Below the pieces are notes generated by a model. The model saw only the letters and a program-made list of their open reading frames with translations, ran no database searches and was not told where the DNA came from. Below, in pieces: positions 15,137-24,446 of a stretch of 64,000 bases of DNA (position 1 is its first letter; the number at the start of each line of letters is the position of its first letter). The stretch is taken from contig NZ_CP051154.1 of assembly GCF_012317045.1 (NCBI RefSeq), forward strand, positions 3,844,001-3,908,000. The letters are read 5' to 3'. The position numbers and the translations under genes were made by a program. Source of the DNA: Leifsonia sp. PS1209 (GTDB lineage Bacteria > Actinomycetota > Actinomycetes > Actinomycetales > Microbacteriaceae).

Positions 15137-15646
15137 ATGACAGACGCCGAGGCACTCGAGGGACGCGAGAAGGACGCGTGGCTCGGCCTCCTCGCGCTCG
15201 TCCAGCTCCTCCCCGGTGCGCTCGACACGCAGCTCAGCCGCGACTCCGCCGCCACGCACTACGAGTTCTTCGTGCTCTCCCGCCTGGCCGAGGCACCCAA
15301 CCACCGGATGCGGTTGAGCGCGCTCGCGACGGCGACCAACGCATCCATGTCGCGGTTGAGCCACGTCGCCAGCCGCCTCGAAGCGCGCGGGCTGATCCGC
15401 CGCCAGCCGTGCGAGGAGGACGGTCGCGCGACCAACGCGGTCCTCACGCCCGCCGGCGAGGACTTCGTGCGGGATGCATCCCCCGGCCACCTCGACACCG
15501 TCCGCTCGACGCTGCTCGGAGCACTGACGGCGGACCAGGTCGAGCAGCTGGCCGCGATCTCGACCACCCTGGTGACCGCGATCGACCCCTCCCGCCGCCC
15601 GAGCGACTCCTGCGCGAGCATCGTCGAGGCCGCGAAACACCAGTAA
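15137..15646 (+). CDS. MarR-family transcriptional regulator
   Basis: A 169-residue winged-helix regulator: dimerisation helices at both ends and a helix-turn-helix LSALATATNASMSRLSHVASRLEARGLIRRQPCEEDGRATNAVLT (residues ~58-105), with the DGRATN wing in place of the common DRRS. ATG 15137 is preferred; the frame also opens at GTG 15128. Divergent from the reductase gene over two identical operators. The last residues AAKHQ and stop are encoded by palindromic repeat copy 2. Confidence 0.85.
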   Translation: MTDAEALEGREKDAWLGLLALVQLLPGALDTQLSRDSAATHYEFFVLSRLAEAPNHRMRLSALATATNASMSRLSHVASRLEARGLIRRQPCEEDGRATNAVLTPAGEDFVRDASPGHLDTVRSTLLGALTADQVEQLAAISTTLVTAIDPSRRPSDSCASIVEAAKHQ

Positions 15647-15694
15647 CTGTCGCGAAACGCCCGGGATGCGCCGCAGTTACCGGCATCTCGCGGC
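15630..15694. repeat. Palindromic intergenic repeat, copy 2 of 3
   Basis: Same element as at 14398: left arm CGCGAAACACCAGTAACTG, centre CGCCCGGGATGCGCCG, right arm CAGTTACCGGCATCTCGCG. It begins inside the 3' end of the MarR gene, giving it the AAKHQ tail, and ends at the base before the stop codon of the convergent nucleotidyltransferase gene (15695). Confidence 0.8.
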
Positions 15695-16483
15695 TCAGGG
15701 GCGATCGAGCCAGCCGAGGCGGCGACGGACCGCGGCGGAGCCGGCGGCCGGGTAGTCGGGCCAGCCCGGGGCGAGCAGGTCGTCGGCGAGGTCGAGCATG
15801 GTGCGCGCCGCCGTCTCCGGGTCGGCGGCGAGCGCCGCGGCGATCCGGTGCGCCTCGCGTGGGTACGACTGCTCGAAGCGACGGCGCGCATCCAGGTTGT
15901 CGCGCGTGGCGGCGCTGGCGGGCACGCGCTCGGTGATCAGGTCGATGAGCGTCCCCTCCGCCTCCTCCCGGATGACGTGGGCCCCGCTGAGCAGTTCGCC
16001 GCGGCGGGTGCGGCCGACACCGACCAGCAGCTGCACCAGGAAGACCGCAGCGGCGGCGGCACCGGAGGTGTGGATGCGCGGCACGGTCGCGGTGGTGACC
16101 TCACGCATCCACTGTCTCACCTGGCCGCCGTCCCAGAAAACCTCGGACGCGTTCGCGGAGAACGTGCGCAGCTCGCTCTCGTCGACCACGGCGAACTCGA
16201 GCACGTGGCCGTCGTCGTAGAGCGCCTTGAAGCCGTCGTGGTGTTCCCGCCCGACCGCGACCAGGCGCCCATGATCCGGCAGCCAGGTGAGGTCGGTGCG
16301 GAAGCGCTCCTGCGCGCCGGGCACGGTCACGATCGCGAAGTCGTGATCCGACCACTCGTCGACCCGCCGGCGGTCGGCCGTTGAACCCATGCCGACGAAG
16401 CCGATCACGTCGGGCTCCGCCTCCGCCCACGCGCGCAGGCGGTCGATGAAGTCCTCGAACGCCGAGACGACGCCAGAATTCAT
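15695..16483 (-). CDS. Nucleotidyltransferase-domain protein, aminoglycoside adenylyltransferase-like
   Basis: A 262-residue protein. The N-terminal GMGSTADRRRVDEWSDHDFAIV (residues ~32-53) is a polymerase-beta-type nucleotidyltransferase signature (GS-x10-D-x-D) as in AadS/lincosamide or aminoglycoside nucleotidyltransferases. An alpha-helical C-terminal half follows. ATG 16483 with GAGGA upstream begins 4 bp after the GH31 stop, so it is the last gene of the glucoside operon by position. Substrate unknown; antibiotic modification is only one possibility. Confidence 0.65.
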   Translation of the reverse strand: MNSGVVSAFEDFIDRLRAWAEAEPDVIGFVGMGSTADRRRVDEWSDHDFAIVTVPGAQERFRTDLTWLPDHGRLVAVGREHHDGFKALYDDGHVLEFAVVDESELRTFSANASEVFWDGGQVRQWMREVTTATVPRIHTSGAAAAAVFLVQLLVGVGRTRRGELLSGAHVIREEAEGTLIDLITERVPASAATRDNLDARRRFEQSYPREAHRIAAALAADPETAARTMLDLADDLLAPGWPDYPAAGSAAVRRRLGWLDRP

Positions 16484-16487
16484 GAGC

Positions 16488-18797
16488 TCAGTCCTCGGCG
16501 GCGTCATCGTCTGCGGCGAACACCGGCAGCATGCGCCCCGCGGCCTCCGCGCGGACGAACACCGGGATCGCGTCGAGCGGGGTGTCCACCGTGACGGTCG
16601 CGCCTCCCGCGAACTGCTCGCCCGTCCAGGCGTCCACCCACGAACCGGCAGGGAGGTAGACCGGCCAGCTGGTCGCGCCCTCGGACAGCACGGGGGCGAC
16701 GAGGAGGTCGTCTCCGAGCATCCACTGCGGCTCCGTCGACCAGACGGCCGGGTCGGCCGGGTGGTCGAAGTAGAGCGGGCGCATCAGCGGGCGGGCGGTC
16801 GCGACCGTGATCGCCGCCTGCTCCGCCAGGTATGGCACGAGACGTTCGCGCAGCTTCGCGTACCGGCGGAACACCGGGATGACGCGGTCGTCGCCCGAAC
16901 GCTCCTGGATGTTCCACGGCGTGCGGTCGCGCGACGGCGTGCGATGGTGGTTGAACTCGGAGTGGTACTGCATGATCGGCACGAACGTCGCGGCGGCGAC
17001 CGAGCGGAGGAACAGCTCCGAGGAGGGCACGTCGCCGGAGAAGCCGGCCAGGTCCCAGCCCCAGTAGACGATGCCGCTCGCGGCGGCGGAGAGTCCGGCG
17101 AGCATCGACCAGCGGAACGCCTCCCAGGTCGAGTTCTCGTCGCCCGCCCAGAACGCGCCGTGCGCCTGCGAGCCGGTGAAGCCCGCGCGGCTGAACGTCA
17201 CGGGCGCCTTGCCCGCCGAGCGGAGCAGGTCGCCGTACGCCGCGGCGTACGCGACGGGGAAGGTGTTGTTCTTCTCGTCGCCGCGCCTGCCGTCGAGGTA
17301 GACGAGGTCGCTGCCCCAGGCATGCTCTCCACCGTCCGTCTTGAAGCCGTCGATGCCGACCTCCTCGACGAGGTAGCGGCGCTTCTCCGTCCACCAGCGC
17401 GCTGCGCGCTCGTCGGTGAGGTCGGGCATCAGGCCGAGCGGGAACCACCAGCCGCGGTTGCGGTACGGACGCAGGCTGCCGTCCGGGGCCTCCTCCCGGA
17501 TGAGCACGTTCTCCCTGATCGCCGCTGCGGCGTCCGCGGCGACCTGGTCGCGGGGGTGCGGGCGCATCTTGATGAGCGGGATCTGCCACAGGTGCAGCCG
17601 GATGTCCCTGGCGTGCAGTTCGTCCGTCATGCCCTTCGGGTCCGGCCACGCGCCGTCCTCGGGGAACTCGAAGTCGGCGAGGCGGTGCGGCGCGCCGTCC
17701 TCGGTGACGGCGGCGCGCGCATCCCGGAACGCGGTGAACGTGCTCTCGTCGCTCCACGCCTCGATCACCACGGAGCCGACGGGGATGTCGTGCTCGCGGT
17801 GCAGGTCGGCCTGGCGCATGACCTCGGCCTGCGTGTTCCACTCGTTGCCGCTCGCCCACAGCCGGAACACCCAGTCGGGCAGCTCGACCGGGGTGCCGGC
17901 CTCGGCGAGGAAGCCGCGCAGCACGTCCGTCGGGGATCCGTCGAAGAAAGCGACGGAGAGCAGGTCGCCGGAGGGACCGGATGCGTCGACCGGGGCGTCG
18001 AGCTCGGCCTCGACCCGCAGCTCGGAGGGGGTGGATGCGCCGACGTCGAACCAGACGCGACGGGACGTGCGGACGTGGAAACCCCATCCATCGCCGCCCA
18101 CGACGTGCGCGAACGGCATGGGCAGGTAGGTCTTCCGCTCCGCGCCCTGGTTCTTGTACTGCTCGAACACCACGGAGTCGAGTTCGGCGCCGCGGTGGTC
18201 GAGCGCGTCGTAGCGCTCGCCGAAACCGGTGACGTGCTCGCCGTCGGCCAGCGGGAGCGCGAACCGGATGCGCGTCGCCCGCTCGCCGTCGTGCAGCACG
18301 GAGACCGAGCCGGGGACGACGCGGGATGCACCGGATGCGCCGGATGCGGTCGCTACCGCCCCCGCATCCACCGGCTGCCACTGCGCCGCGCGGAACGAGA
18401 ACCAGCGCGTGCGCTCGCTGCGGCCGTCGGTGTGCGTGGCCGTGAAGCGGTAGCGGTATGCGCCGCCGAACCGGAGCGGCGGGGTCTCGACCTGCCAGCC
18501 ACCGACCGCTCGGGCGAGCCTGGCCTGCGCGGAGGCGAGGTGGCCGCCGTCCTCGGTGCGTCCGCGGGAGGAGCTGGCGACGCGGGCGAGCGGGAGCACG
18601 AGCGACTCGGGCGTGCCAGCATCCGCATCCAGGCCCGCATCCGGCCGCCAGGCGAACTCGACGGCGACCGCATCCACCATCCCACTGGCGCGCACGCCGA
18701 GCACGGCGGTCGAGCCGGCCTCGGGGATGACCGGCGAGCGCTGCTCGGTGTCGATCGAGTACGGGTGGCCGGAGCCGGACGGGCGGTGGCGGATCAT
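16488..18797 (-). CDS. Glycoside hydrolase family 31 (alpha-glucosidase/alpha-xylosidase)
   Basis: A 769-residue GH31 enzyme without signal peptide, so intracellular. A beta-sandwich N-domain (to ~residue 270) precedes the barrel. The nucleophile lies in GFKTDGGEHAW (Asp ~487) and the acid/base in AGDENSTWEAFRWS (~residue 551); the barrel ends with HYRTPSRDRTPW-like and LMRPLYFDHPAD segments. The GFKTDGGE nucleophile loop is of the alpha-xylosidase/sulfoquinovosidase-like type rather than the WxDMNE of maltases, so alpha-xylosidase is a good guess. Its ATG overlaps the GH15 stop by 4 bp. Confidence 0.8.
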   Translation of the reverse strand: MIRHRPSGSGHPYSIDTEQRSPVIPEAGSTAVLGVRASGMVDAVAVEFAWRPDAGLDADAGTPESLVLPLARVASSSRGRTEDGGHLASAQARLARAVGGWQVETPPLRFGGAYRYRFTATHTDGRSERTRWFSFRAAQWQPVDAGAVATASGASGASRVVPGSVSVLHDGERATRIRFALPLADGEHVTGFGERYDALDHRGAELDSVVFEQYKNQGAERKTYLPMPFAHVVGGDGWGFHVRTSRRVWFDVGASTPSELRVEAELDAPVDASGPSGDLLSVAFFDGSPTDVLRGFLAEAGTPVELPDWVFRLWASGNEWNTQAEVMRQADLHREHDIPVGSVVIEAWSDESTFTAFRDARAAVTEDGAPHRLADFEFPEDGAWPDPKGMTDELHARDIRLHLWQIPLIKMRPHPRDQVAADAAAAIRENVLIREEAPDGSLRPYRNRGWWFPLGLMPDLTDERAARWWTEKRRYLVEEVGIDGFKTDGGEHAWGSDLVYLDGRRGDEKNNTFPVAYAAAYGDLLRSAGKAPVTFSRAGFTGSQAHGAFWAGDENSTWEAFRWSMLAGLSAAASGIVYWGWDLAGFSGDVPSSELFLRSVAAATFVPIMQYHSEFNHHRTPSRDRTPWNIQERSGDDRVIPVFRRYAKLRERLVPYLAEQAAITVATARPLMRPLYFDHPADPAVWSTEPQWMLGDDLLVAPVLSEGATSWPVYLPAGSWVDAWTGEQFAGGATVTVDTPLDAIPVFVRAEAAGRMLPVFAADDDAAED

Positions 18798-19963
18798 CGG
18801 GTGGGTCCTTCCGGGAGCGACGTGAGCGACGTAAGCGAGGTGAGAGTCGGGTCGAGTTCGACGGCGAGACGGATGAGCATGGCGTGGCTCCACAGCAGCG
18901 GGGTGGCGACGGCGCCCCAGCGGTCGAGCCACTCCTGGCGCATGCCGGGGGCGATCAGGTGGCCGTCGACCTGCTCGGGGAGGTCGAGGTCGGCGGTGGC
19001 CGTCGATGCCGCCCACGCGAGCAGTTCCGCCGCGCGCTCCCGCTCGCCCGCCGCGGCGTGCGCCAGGCCGAGGAAGCAGCTGAGGATGGGCCAGCGGCCT
19101 CCGCCGTAGAAGGTGTCGCCGAGGTAGCGGTGCACGCCGCCGTCGACCGTGAGCTGCCGCTCCAGGGCGTCGATGGTTGCAGCGGCGAGCGCCGAGCGCG
19201 CGTCCAGCATCCCGAGCGGGGCGATGGCTGCTGCAAGGCTGCCGTCGACGGTGGCGACGCCGAGCCATTTGGTCAGGTGGCCGTCGCGCACGCCCCGCTC
19301 AGCGACGACCTCGCGGATGGCCCGGGATGCGGCCGTCGCCTCCTCGGCGCGCGTGCCGCTCACCAGGCCGGCGCGCACCGCGGCGTCCAACCCGGCCGAG
19401 ACGCAGGCCAGCGTGGAGACGTGCACGGACTCGCTGTGCTCCTCCCACCAGTCGTAGCACGGGCGGTCCCAGGAGCTGGTGAGGTAGTCGACCGTCAGCT
19501 CGGCCGCTTCGCGCCAGCCGGAGAGGTCGACGCCGTGCCGCTCGGCGTGGGCGACGAGCGCCCACAGCCAGGTGCCGTAACCGTCGAGCTGGAAGTCCCA
19601 CCACTCGTCGGTGCCGTCCTGGCCGTCGTACGTGAACCGCGCGGGAAGCATGTGCTCCCCGGCCGGCGGTCGTCCTGCCCTGGTCTCGTTGACGATCCAG
19701 TGGATGTGGTCCGCCCGCGCCGTGAGCACCCGCGCGCACCAGTCGAAGAAGGCCGTCGCCGATGCCTCGTCGCCGTAGGAGGAGACGCCATCCGCGATGA
19801 ACGATCCGTCGCGGAACCAGCAGTATCCGGCGTATGCGGAGAACGTGGGACTCGCCGGGTATGCGCCTTCCGGCGTCTGCAGCGCCGCGATCAGGCGGTG
19901 GCCGGAGGCGGCGAGGTCCGCGATCCCGGCGAGCGCGGTCTGCGGGGTGAAGGTGGTGGGCAC
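18794..19963 (-). CDS. Glycoside hydrolase family 15-type glucohydrolase
   Basis: A 389-residue (alpha/alpha)6-barrel protein resembling the single-domain intracellular GH15 enzymes such as isomaltose glucohydrolase. Visible: YCWFRDGSFIADG (substrate-binding W-x-R-D near residue 50), DEWWDFQLDGYGTWLWAL (acid region ~130-150), YLGDTFYGGGRWPILSCFLGLA and a late TPLLWSHAMLI (C-terminal catalytic helix). No signal peptide. GTG start with AGAAAGG 7 bases upstream. The C-terminus has three TSL repeats encoded by a 9-bp tandem repeat. Works with the transporter upstream in the operon. Confidence 0.75.
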   Translation of the reverse strand: MPTTFTPQTALAGIADLAASGHRLIAALQTPEGAYPASPTFSAYAGYCWFRDGSFIADGVSSYGDEASATAFFDWCARVLTARADHIHWIVNETRAGRPPAGEHMLPARFTYDGQDGTDEWWDFQLDGYGTWLWALVAHAERHGVDLSGWREAAELTVDYLTSSWDRPCYDWWEEHSESVHVSTLACVSAGLDAAVRAGLVSGTRAEEATAASRAIREVVAERGVRDGHLTKWLGVATVDGSLAAAIAPLGMLDARSALAAATIDALERQLTVDGGVHRYLGDTFYGGGRWPILSCFLGLAHAAAGERERAAELLAWAASTATADLDLPEQVDGHLIAPGMRQEWLDRWGAVATPLLWSHAMLIRLAVELDPTLTSLTSLTSLPEGPTR

Positions 19964-20032
19964 GACGGCCTTTCTGGTGTGTCCGTGACTCGGTGTTCGT
20001 GGTCGGCGTCCGTGGTCGACGGTCCGCGATGG

Positions 20033-20069
20033 GCGGCCCGGCCGGGGTGGGGGTGCCCGGCCGGGCCGC
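20033..20069. other. 14-bp perfect hairpin between binding-protein and GH15 genes
   Basis: GCGGCCCGGCCGGG (20033-20046) pairs perfectly with 20056-20069 around a 9-base loop. It starts 16 bp after the binding-protein stop on the minus strand. There is no T-tract. Such hairpins often protect or partially terminate the mRNA so that the binding protein is made in excess of downstream enzymes. Confidence 0.55.
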
Positions 20070-20084
20070 TCTGGCGGTGCGCTG

Positions 20085-21329
20085 CTACTTGAGCAGCGCG
20101 TCGACCTGCTTCGCCGTCGCCGGGATGGTGTCGGCGGTCTTGGACCTGCCCGCCGCGATCTCGCCGAGCGCGTTGGTCACGTCGTCCTGGATCTTCTGCG
20201 AGTTGGAGCCCAGGTTCGGCGCGGTGGCGATGTGCTCCAGCGAGTCGAACACGGCCTTGCGGTTCTCCGGGGTGCCGGCGGTGAGGTACGGCTTCAGCAG
20301 GGACTCGTCCGAGATGGCCGGGAGCTCCCAGCCCGCCTTGAGCCGCACATCCACCATCGTCTTCGAGCTGGACAGGTAGGTCGCGAACTTCTGCGCTGCG
20401 TCCTTGTGCTTGGAGTCGTTGGAGACGGCGACCGCGTTGGAGAACGTGGCGCTGGCCTTCTGGGTGTCACCCGGCTCGACCGCGACGTCCCAGCCGAACG
20501 GCAGCTTCCCGAGGGTGCTGAACATCCAGATGCCGGTGTGCCACATCGCGAGCTTGCCGTCCTTGAACAGGTTGGAGTCGAAGTCCGGGGTGCCTGCTCC
20601 GTCGGCGGCGGACGGCATGGTCACGCCGCTCTTGCCGGCGAGCCAGTCCGCGGCCTTCGTGCCGGCGTCGGAGTCGAACGCCGACTTCTTGCCGTCCTTG
20701 GTGAGGAACGACCCGCCGGCCTGCTGCACGGTCTTGTAGTACTCGTTGTACGTGATCGGCTGATAGTCGCCCCAGACGCCGGCCGCCTTGTCGGTCAGCT
20801 TCTTGGCCGCAGCCTCCTCGTCCGCCCAGGTCCACGAGTCCGTCGGGTATGAGACGCCCGCCTTGTCGAAGAGGTCCTTGTTGTAGAAGAGCACCACGTT
20901 GGAGAACGAGGTGGGCAGGCCGTACTGCTTGCCGTCCGTCTTGTAGGTGTCGAGCACCGAGGTGCGGTACGCCTTGGCATCCACACCGTCGAGCGGCGCG
21001 AGCACGCCGTCCGCCTGCAGGTTGCCGTAGCTGCCGAGGTCCACGTCGAACACGTCGGACTGCGTACCGGCCGAGAGGTCGGTCTGCAGCTTGGTGAAGT
21101 AGTTGGCGTAGTCGGTGGTCGACACCTTGACGGTGATGTCCGGGTTGGCCTTCTCGAACGCGCTCACGATGGTGGCGAGGTTCTTCTCGTTGCCGCCGTT
21201 GGAGATGAAGTTCGAGTATGTGATGGTCGTCTTCCCTCCGTCGGAGCCGGATGCGCTGCATCCACTCATCCCGACGGTGGCGAGGGCGGCGACCGCGAGT
21301 GCTGCGGTCGCGGCGAGTTTCTTGTTCAT
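20085..21329 (-). CDS. Sugar ABC transporter substrate-binding lipoprotein
   Basis: A 414-residue family 1 solute-binding protein. Signal peptide with lipobox VGMSGC (Cys24), so a lipid-anchored receptor. The body carries features of the maltose/oligosaccharide cluster: TTITYSNFISNGGNEKNL, DVFDVDLGSYGNL, LPTSFSNVVLFYNKDLF, GKLAMWHTGIWM. Strong ribosome-binding site AAAGGAG. Lies after MalF and MalG in the operon, which is less common than being first. Ligand likely an alpha-glucoside or xyloside, by the enzymes encoded with it. Confidence 0.85.
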   Translation of the reverse strand: MNKKLAATAALAVAALATVGMSGCSASGSDGGKTTITYSNFISNGGNEKNLATIVSAFEKANPDITVKVSTTDYANYFTKLQTDLSAGTQSDVFDVDLGSYGNLQADGVLAPLDGVDAKAYRTSVLDTYKTDGKQYGLPTSFSNVVLFYNKDLFDKAGVSYPTDSWTWADEEAAAKKLTDKAAGVWGDYQPITYNEYYKTVQQAGGSFLTKDGKKSAFDSDAGTKAADWLAGKSGVTMPSAADGAGTPDFDSNLFKDGKLAMWHTGIWMFSTLGKLPFGWDVAVEPGDTQKASATFSNAVAVSNDSKHKDAAQKFATYLSSSKTMVDVRLKAGWELPAISDESLLKPYLTAGTPENRKAVFDSLEHIATAPNLGSNSQKIQDDVTNALGEIAAGRSKTADTIPATAKQVDALLK

Positions 21330-21398
21330 GTGTTTGCTATCTCCTTTGATACGGATGGTGCGGATGCTGCTGCTGTGGTGATGGAGGTGATGGCGCGG

Positions 21399-22214
21399 CT
21401 ATTTCAGGCCGGTGCCGGCGACGCCCTGGACGATGTACTTCTGGGCGAAGAGGTAGAGCGCGAACATCGGGATGATGCTGACGACCGAGCCGGCCATGAG
21501 CACGTCCCACTGGGTGGAGTACTGCCCCTGCAGGCTCGACAGCGCCACCGGGAGCGTCTGCATCAGCGGGTCGCGCAGGATGATGAGCGGCCAGAGGAAG
21601 CTGTTCCAGGTGTTCAGGAAGCCGAACACCGCGAGCGTGGCGAGCGCCGGGCGCACCAGGGGGAGCACGATCTGGAAGAACACCCGGAAGTGGCCGGCCC
21701 CATCCAGCGTGGCCGCCTGGTCGAGCTCGTACGGGACCGTGCTGATCGCCTGCCGCAGCAGGAACACCCCGAAGGCCGACGCGACGGTGGGCAGGATGGC
21801 GCCCGCATACGTGTTGATGAGGCCGAGCGACTTCATCTCCACGAACAGCGGCACGATGAGCACCTGGAACGGGATCATCATGGTCGCCAGGTAGAGCACG
21901 AAGATCGCACCGCGGCCGCGGAACGGCATCCGGGCGAACACGTACGCCGCCATCGAGCTGGTGACCAGCTGGAACAGCGTGCTCACCACGGCGATCACCA
22001 GGCTGTTGACGATGACCTGCCCGAACGGCACCCGCTGGAACAGCTCGGCGTACGGCGCGAACGACGGGTTGTCCGGGATGAGCTTGGGCGTGCTGGTGAG
22101 GCTCGCGCCCGGGCTGATCGACGTGACGATCGTCCAGACGAACGGGAACACCATGATCAGCGCGCCCAGGATGACGGCCGTGTACAGCGACACTTTCGCG
22201 ACGGGACTACGCAT
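21399..22214 (-). CDS. Carbohydrate ABC transporter permease, MalG type
   Basis: A 271-residue permease with six membrane segments. The EAA loop that docks the ATPase is visible as LDQAATLDGAGHFRVFFQIVLPLVRPAL (residues ~170-200). The ATG overlaps the MalF stop by 8 bp. No ATPase gene is in the operon; such systems usually share an MsiK-type ATPase encoded elsewhere. Confidence 0.9.
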   Translation of the reverse strand: MRSPVAKVSLYTAVILGALIMVFPFVWTIVTSISPGASLTSTPKLIPDNPSFAPYAELFQRVPFGQVIVNSLVIAVVSTLFQLVTSSMAAYVFARMPFRGRGAIFVLYLATMMIPFQVLIVPLFVEMKSLGLINTYAGAILPTVASAFGVFLLRQAISTVPYELDQAATLDGAGHFRVFFQIVLPLVRPALATLAVFGFLNTWNSFLWPLIILRDPLMQTLPVALSSLQGQYSTQWDVLMAGSVVSIIPMFALYLFAQKYIVQGVAGTGLK

Positions 22215-23217
22215 AGTTCACCCACTTCTTCTGGCCGAGGAACTGGATGAGCGTGACGATCAGGATCACGATGAACAGCAGCCAGGAGAGCGCGGACGCC
22301 ATGCCGGCCTGCCCGTAGCGGAAGGTGAGGTCGTAGACCTGCTGCACCACGACGCGGCTCGAGTTGTTCGGTCCGCCGCCCGTCATCACGAACACCTGGT
22401 CGAAGACCTGGAAGCCGTTGATGAGGGAGAGCACGATGACGAAGAAGGTGGAGGGGGAGAGCATCGGGAGGGTGATGCTGAACAGCCGCCGCCACCATCC
22501 GGCGCCGTCGATCTCCGCTGCTTCGTAGAGGTCGGGGTTGATGGTCTGCAGCCCGGCCAGCAGGATGACCATGACGAAGCCGAGGTCCTTCCACGCCGAG
22601 GCCAGGATGATCGACGGCATCGACCAGGCGGGGTCCGCCCACCAGCCGGGCCCGTCGATCCCGATCAGCGACAGCGCCCAGTTGACGATGCCGACGCTGG
22701 GGTTGAGCAGCCAGCGCCAGACCAGCGCGACGACTACCCAGCTGGTGACCACCGGCAGGAAGTAGACGCCGCGGAGGAACGCGCGCCCCTTGATCCTGCT
22801 GTTGAGCGCGAGGGCCAGGCCCAGACCGCCGACGTAGACGAGCGGCAGGTAGCCGACGATGTAGTAGAGCGTGTGCAGGAAGGCCTGCTGCGTGCCGGGG
22901 TCGCTGACGAGGGTGGCGTAGTTGTCGAAGCCGACCCACTTCATCGGGCCGATCAGGTTCCACTCGTGGAAGCTCGTCCACGCGGCGGCGATCATCGGGC
23001 CGATGGTGAAGGCCAGCAGCGGGATGAGGCTCGGCAGCAGGAAGATCGCGACGATGAGGAAGTAGGAGAGGCGCTTCCTGCCTGGCCGGCGACCGGGGCG
23101 GCTGCTGCTTCCGCGCCCGCCGGACGGGGTGCGCGCGGCCCGCCGGCCGTCTGCTCCGCTCGCAGCACCGGATGCGCTCGGCGGCGCCCCGACCGGGCTG
23201 ATGCCCGAGACGGTCAT
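22207..23217 (-). CDS. Carbohydrate ABC transporter permease, MalF type
   Basis: A 336-residue permease. A ~48-residue cytoplasmic tail rich in S, G and R precedes six membrane segments beginning at LSYFLIVAIFLLPSLIPLLAF. EAA loop: LYEAAEIDGAGWWRRLFSITLPMLSPS (residues ~225-250). Its ATG overlaps the ROK regulator stop by 4 bp and its stop overlaps MalG by 8 bp. Confidence 0.9.
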   Translation of the reverse strand: MTVSGISPVGAPPSASGAASGADGRRAARTPSGGRGSSSRPGRRPGRKRLSYFLIVAIFLLPSLIPLLAFTIGPMIAAAWTSFHEWNLIGPMKWVGFDNYATLVSDPGTQQAFLHTLYYIVGYLPLVYVGGLGLALALNSRIKGRAFLRGVYFLPVVTSWVVVALVWRWLLNPSVGIVNWALSLIGIDGPGWWADPAWSMPSIILASAWKDLGFVMVILLAGLQTINPDLYEAAEIDGAGWWRRLFSITLPMLSPSTFFVIVLSLINGFQVFDQVFVMTGGGPNNSSRVVVQQVYDLTFRYGQAGMASALSWLLFIVILIVTLIQFLGQKKWVNYA

Positions 23218-24428
23218 GGCCGCACCCCCGCGCTCGACACCAGACGCTCGCGCATCAGGCGTCCCTGCTCTCCCGCCACCCCGTGGGTATCGAACGGGGT
23301 CGCGAGCACGAGCGCCGCTGCGCCCTGCGCCCAGCGGTCGTCCTGCCAGGTCTCGACGGCCACCTCGACCCCGCGCTTGCCGGGGACGAGGGATGCGCGC
23401 AGTGCGGGCTCGAACGACGGCGACCAGTGGTCCCACGCCTCTACGCCCTCGCCGAGGATCACGACGAGCTCGGGGTCGAGCATGTTCACCACACCGGCGA
23501 GCGTGCGCCCGAGCAGCCGGCCGGCGTCGTCGAACACGCGCACGGCCGCGGCGTTCCCGGCGTCTGCTGCTTCGCGCACATCCCGGATGTCCGCGCCGTC
23601 GTTCACGACGCCGTCCCGCACGGCGGTGGCGACCAGCGCACTCTCCCCCACGAACGCTTCGAGGCAGCCGTGGTTACCGCACTGGCAGAGCGGGCCGCCC
23701 TCCGCGACGGGAATGTGGCCGATGTCGCCTGCTCCGCCGGCCCTGCCGCGCAGGATCGAGCCGCCGGACACGATGCCGGCCCCGACGCCGGTGCCGATGG
23801 TGACCACCAGGAAGTCGGCGCAGTCGCGCCCCTGCCCGAACAGCCGCTCGGCGACGCTGAGCGCGTTGACGTTGTTCTCGACGACGACGGGCAGGTCGAG
23901 CGCCCGGCGGAGCGACGCGCCGAGCGGCACCTGGTTCCAGCGCAGCTGGGTGGAGTCCACGACGCCGATCCCCTGCTCGTCCACAGTGCCGGGGATGCCG
24001 ACGCCGATGCCGAGCAGCCGGTTGTCCCCTCCCGCCTCGATGAAGGTGCGGGCGAGTTCGATGAGCGCGGAGGTCGCGAGCGGCGACATCGCGTCGAACG
24101 GCTCGGTGGCCGAGCGGAGCACGGAGCCGTCGATGCCCACCTCCACGAACGCGACGTGATCGGCGACCACCTTGACCCCGATGGCGCAGGCGGTGCGGGC
24201 GACGACGCCGAGCATCCTGGCCGGGCGTCCCCCGCCCTGCGAGGTGGAGGTGTCGAGCTCCTCGATGAGTCCCTCCGCGAGCAGGTCGCGGGTGAGCTGG
24301 GTGACGAGAGCGGGCGAGACGCCGAGCATGCGCGCCAGGTCGGCGCGAGAGGCCGGCCCCTGGCCGCCGAGGCGGGCCAGGATCGCCGTGCGGTTCACGT
24401 CGGTGCGTGAGGGAGATGTGAGCGCCAT
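23214..24428 (-). CDS. ROK-family transcriptional regulator
   Basis: A 404-residue ROK protein. N-terminal winged helix (NRTAILARLGGQGPASRADLARMLGVSPALVTQLTRDLL, residues ~12-52) followed by a sugar-kinase-like domain with VVTIGTGVGAGIV and the zinc motif GHIPVAEGGPLCQCGNHGCLE. It is the first gene of the glucoside operon, so autoregulation would set expression of transporter and hydrolases together. AAAGGA precedes the ATG. Confidence 0.9.
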   Translation of the reverse strand: MALTSPSRTDVNRTAILARLGGQGPASRADLARMLGVSPALVTQLTRDLLAEGLIEELDTSTSQGGGRPARMLGVVARTACAIGVKVVADHVAFVEVGIDGSVLRSATEPFDAMSPLATSALIELARTFIEAGGDNRLLGIGVGIPGTVDEQGIGVVDSTQLRWNQVPLGASLRRALDLPVVVENNVNALSVAERLFGQGRDCADFLVVTIGTGVGAGIVSGGSILRGRAGGAGDIGHIPVAEGGPLCQCGNHGCLEAFVGESALVATAVRDGVVNDGADIRDVREAADAGNAAAVRVFDDAGRLLGRTLAGVVNMLDPELVVILGEGVEAWDHWSPSFEPALRASLVPGKRGVEVAVETWQDDRWAQGAAALVLATPFDTHGVAGEQGRLMRERLVSSAGVRP

Positions 24429-24446
24429 TGCATCCTTTTCTTCAGA

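Noticed and set aside
16389..19109. A 906-codon plus-strand frame opposite the GH31 gene
   Set aside because: Low-complexity shadow of the GH31/GH15 genes. Catalytic motifs, ribosome-binding sites and gene overlaps are all on the minus strand.
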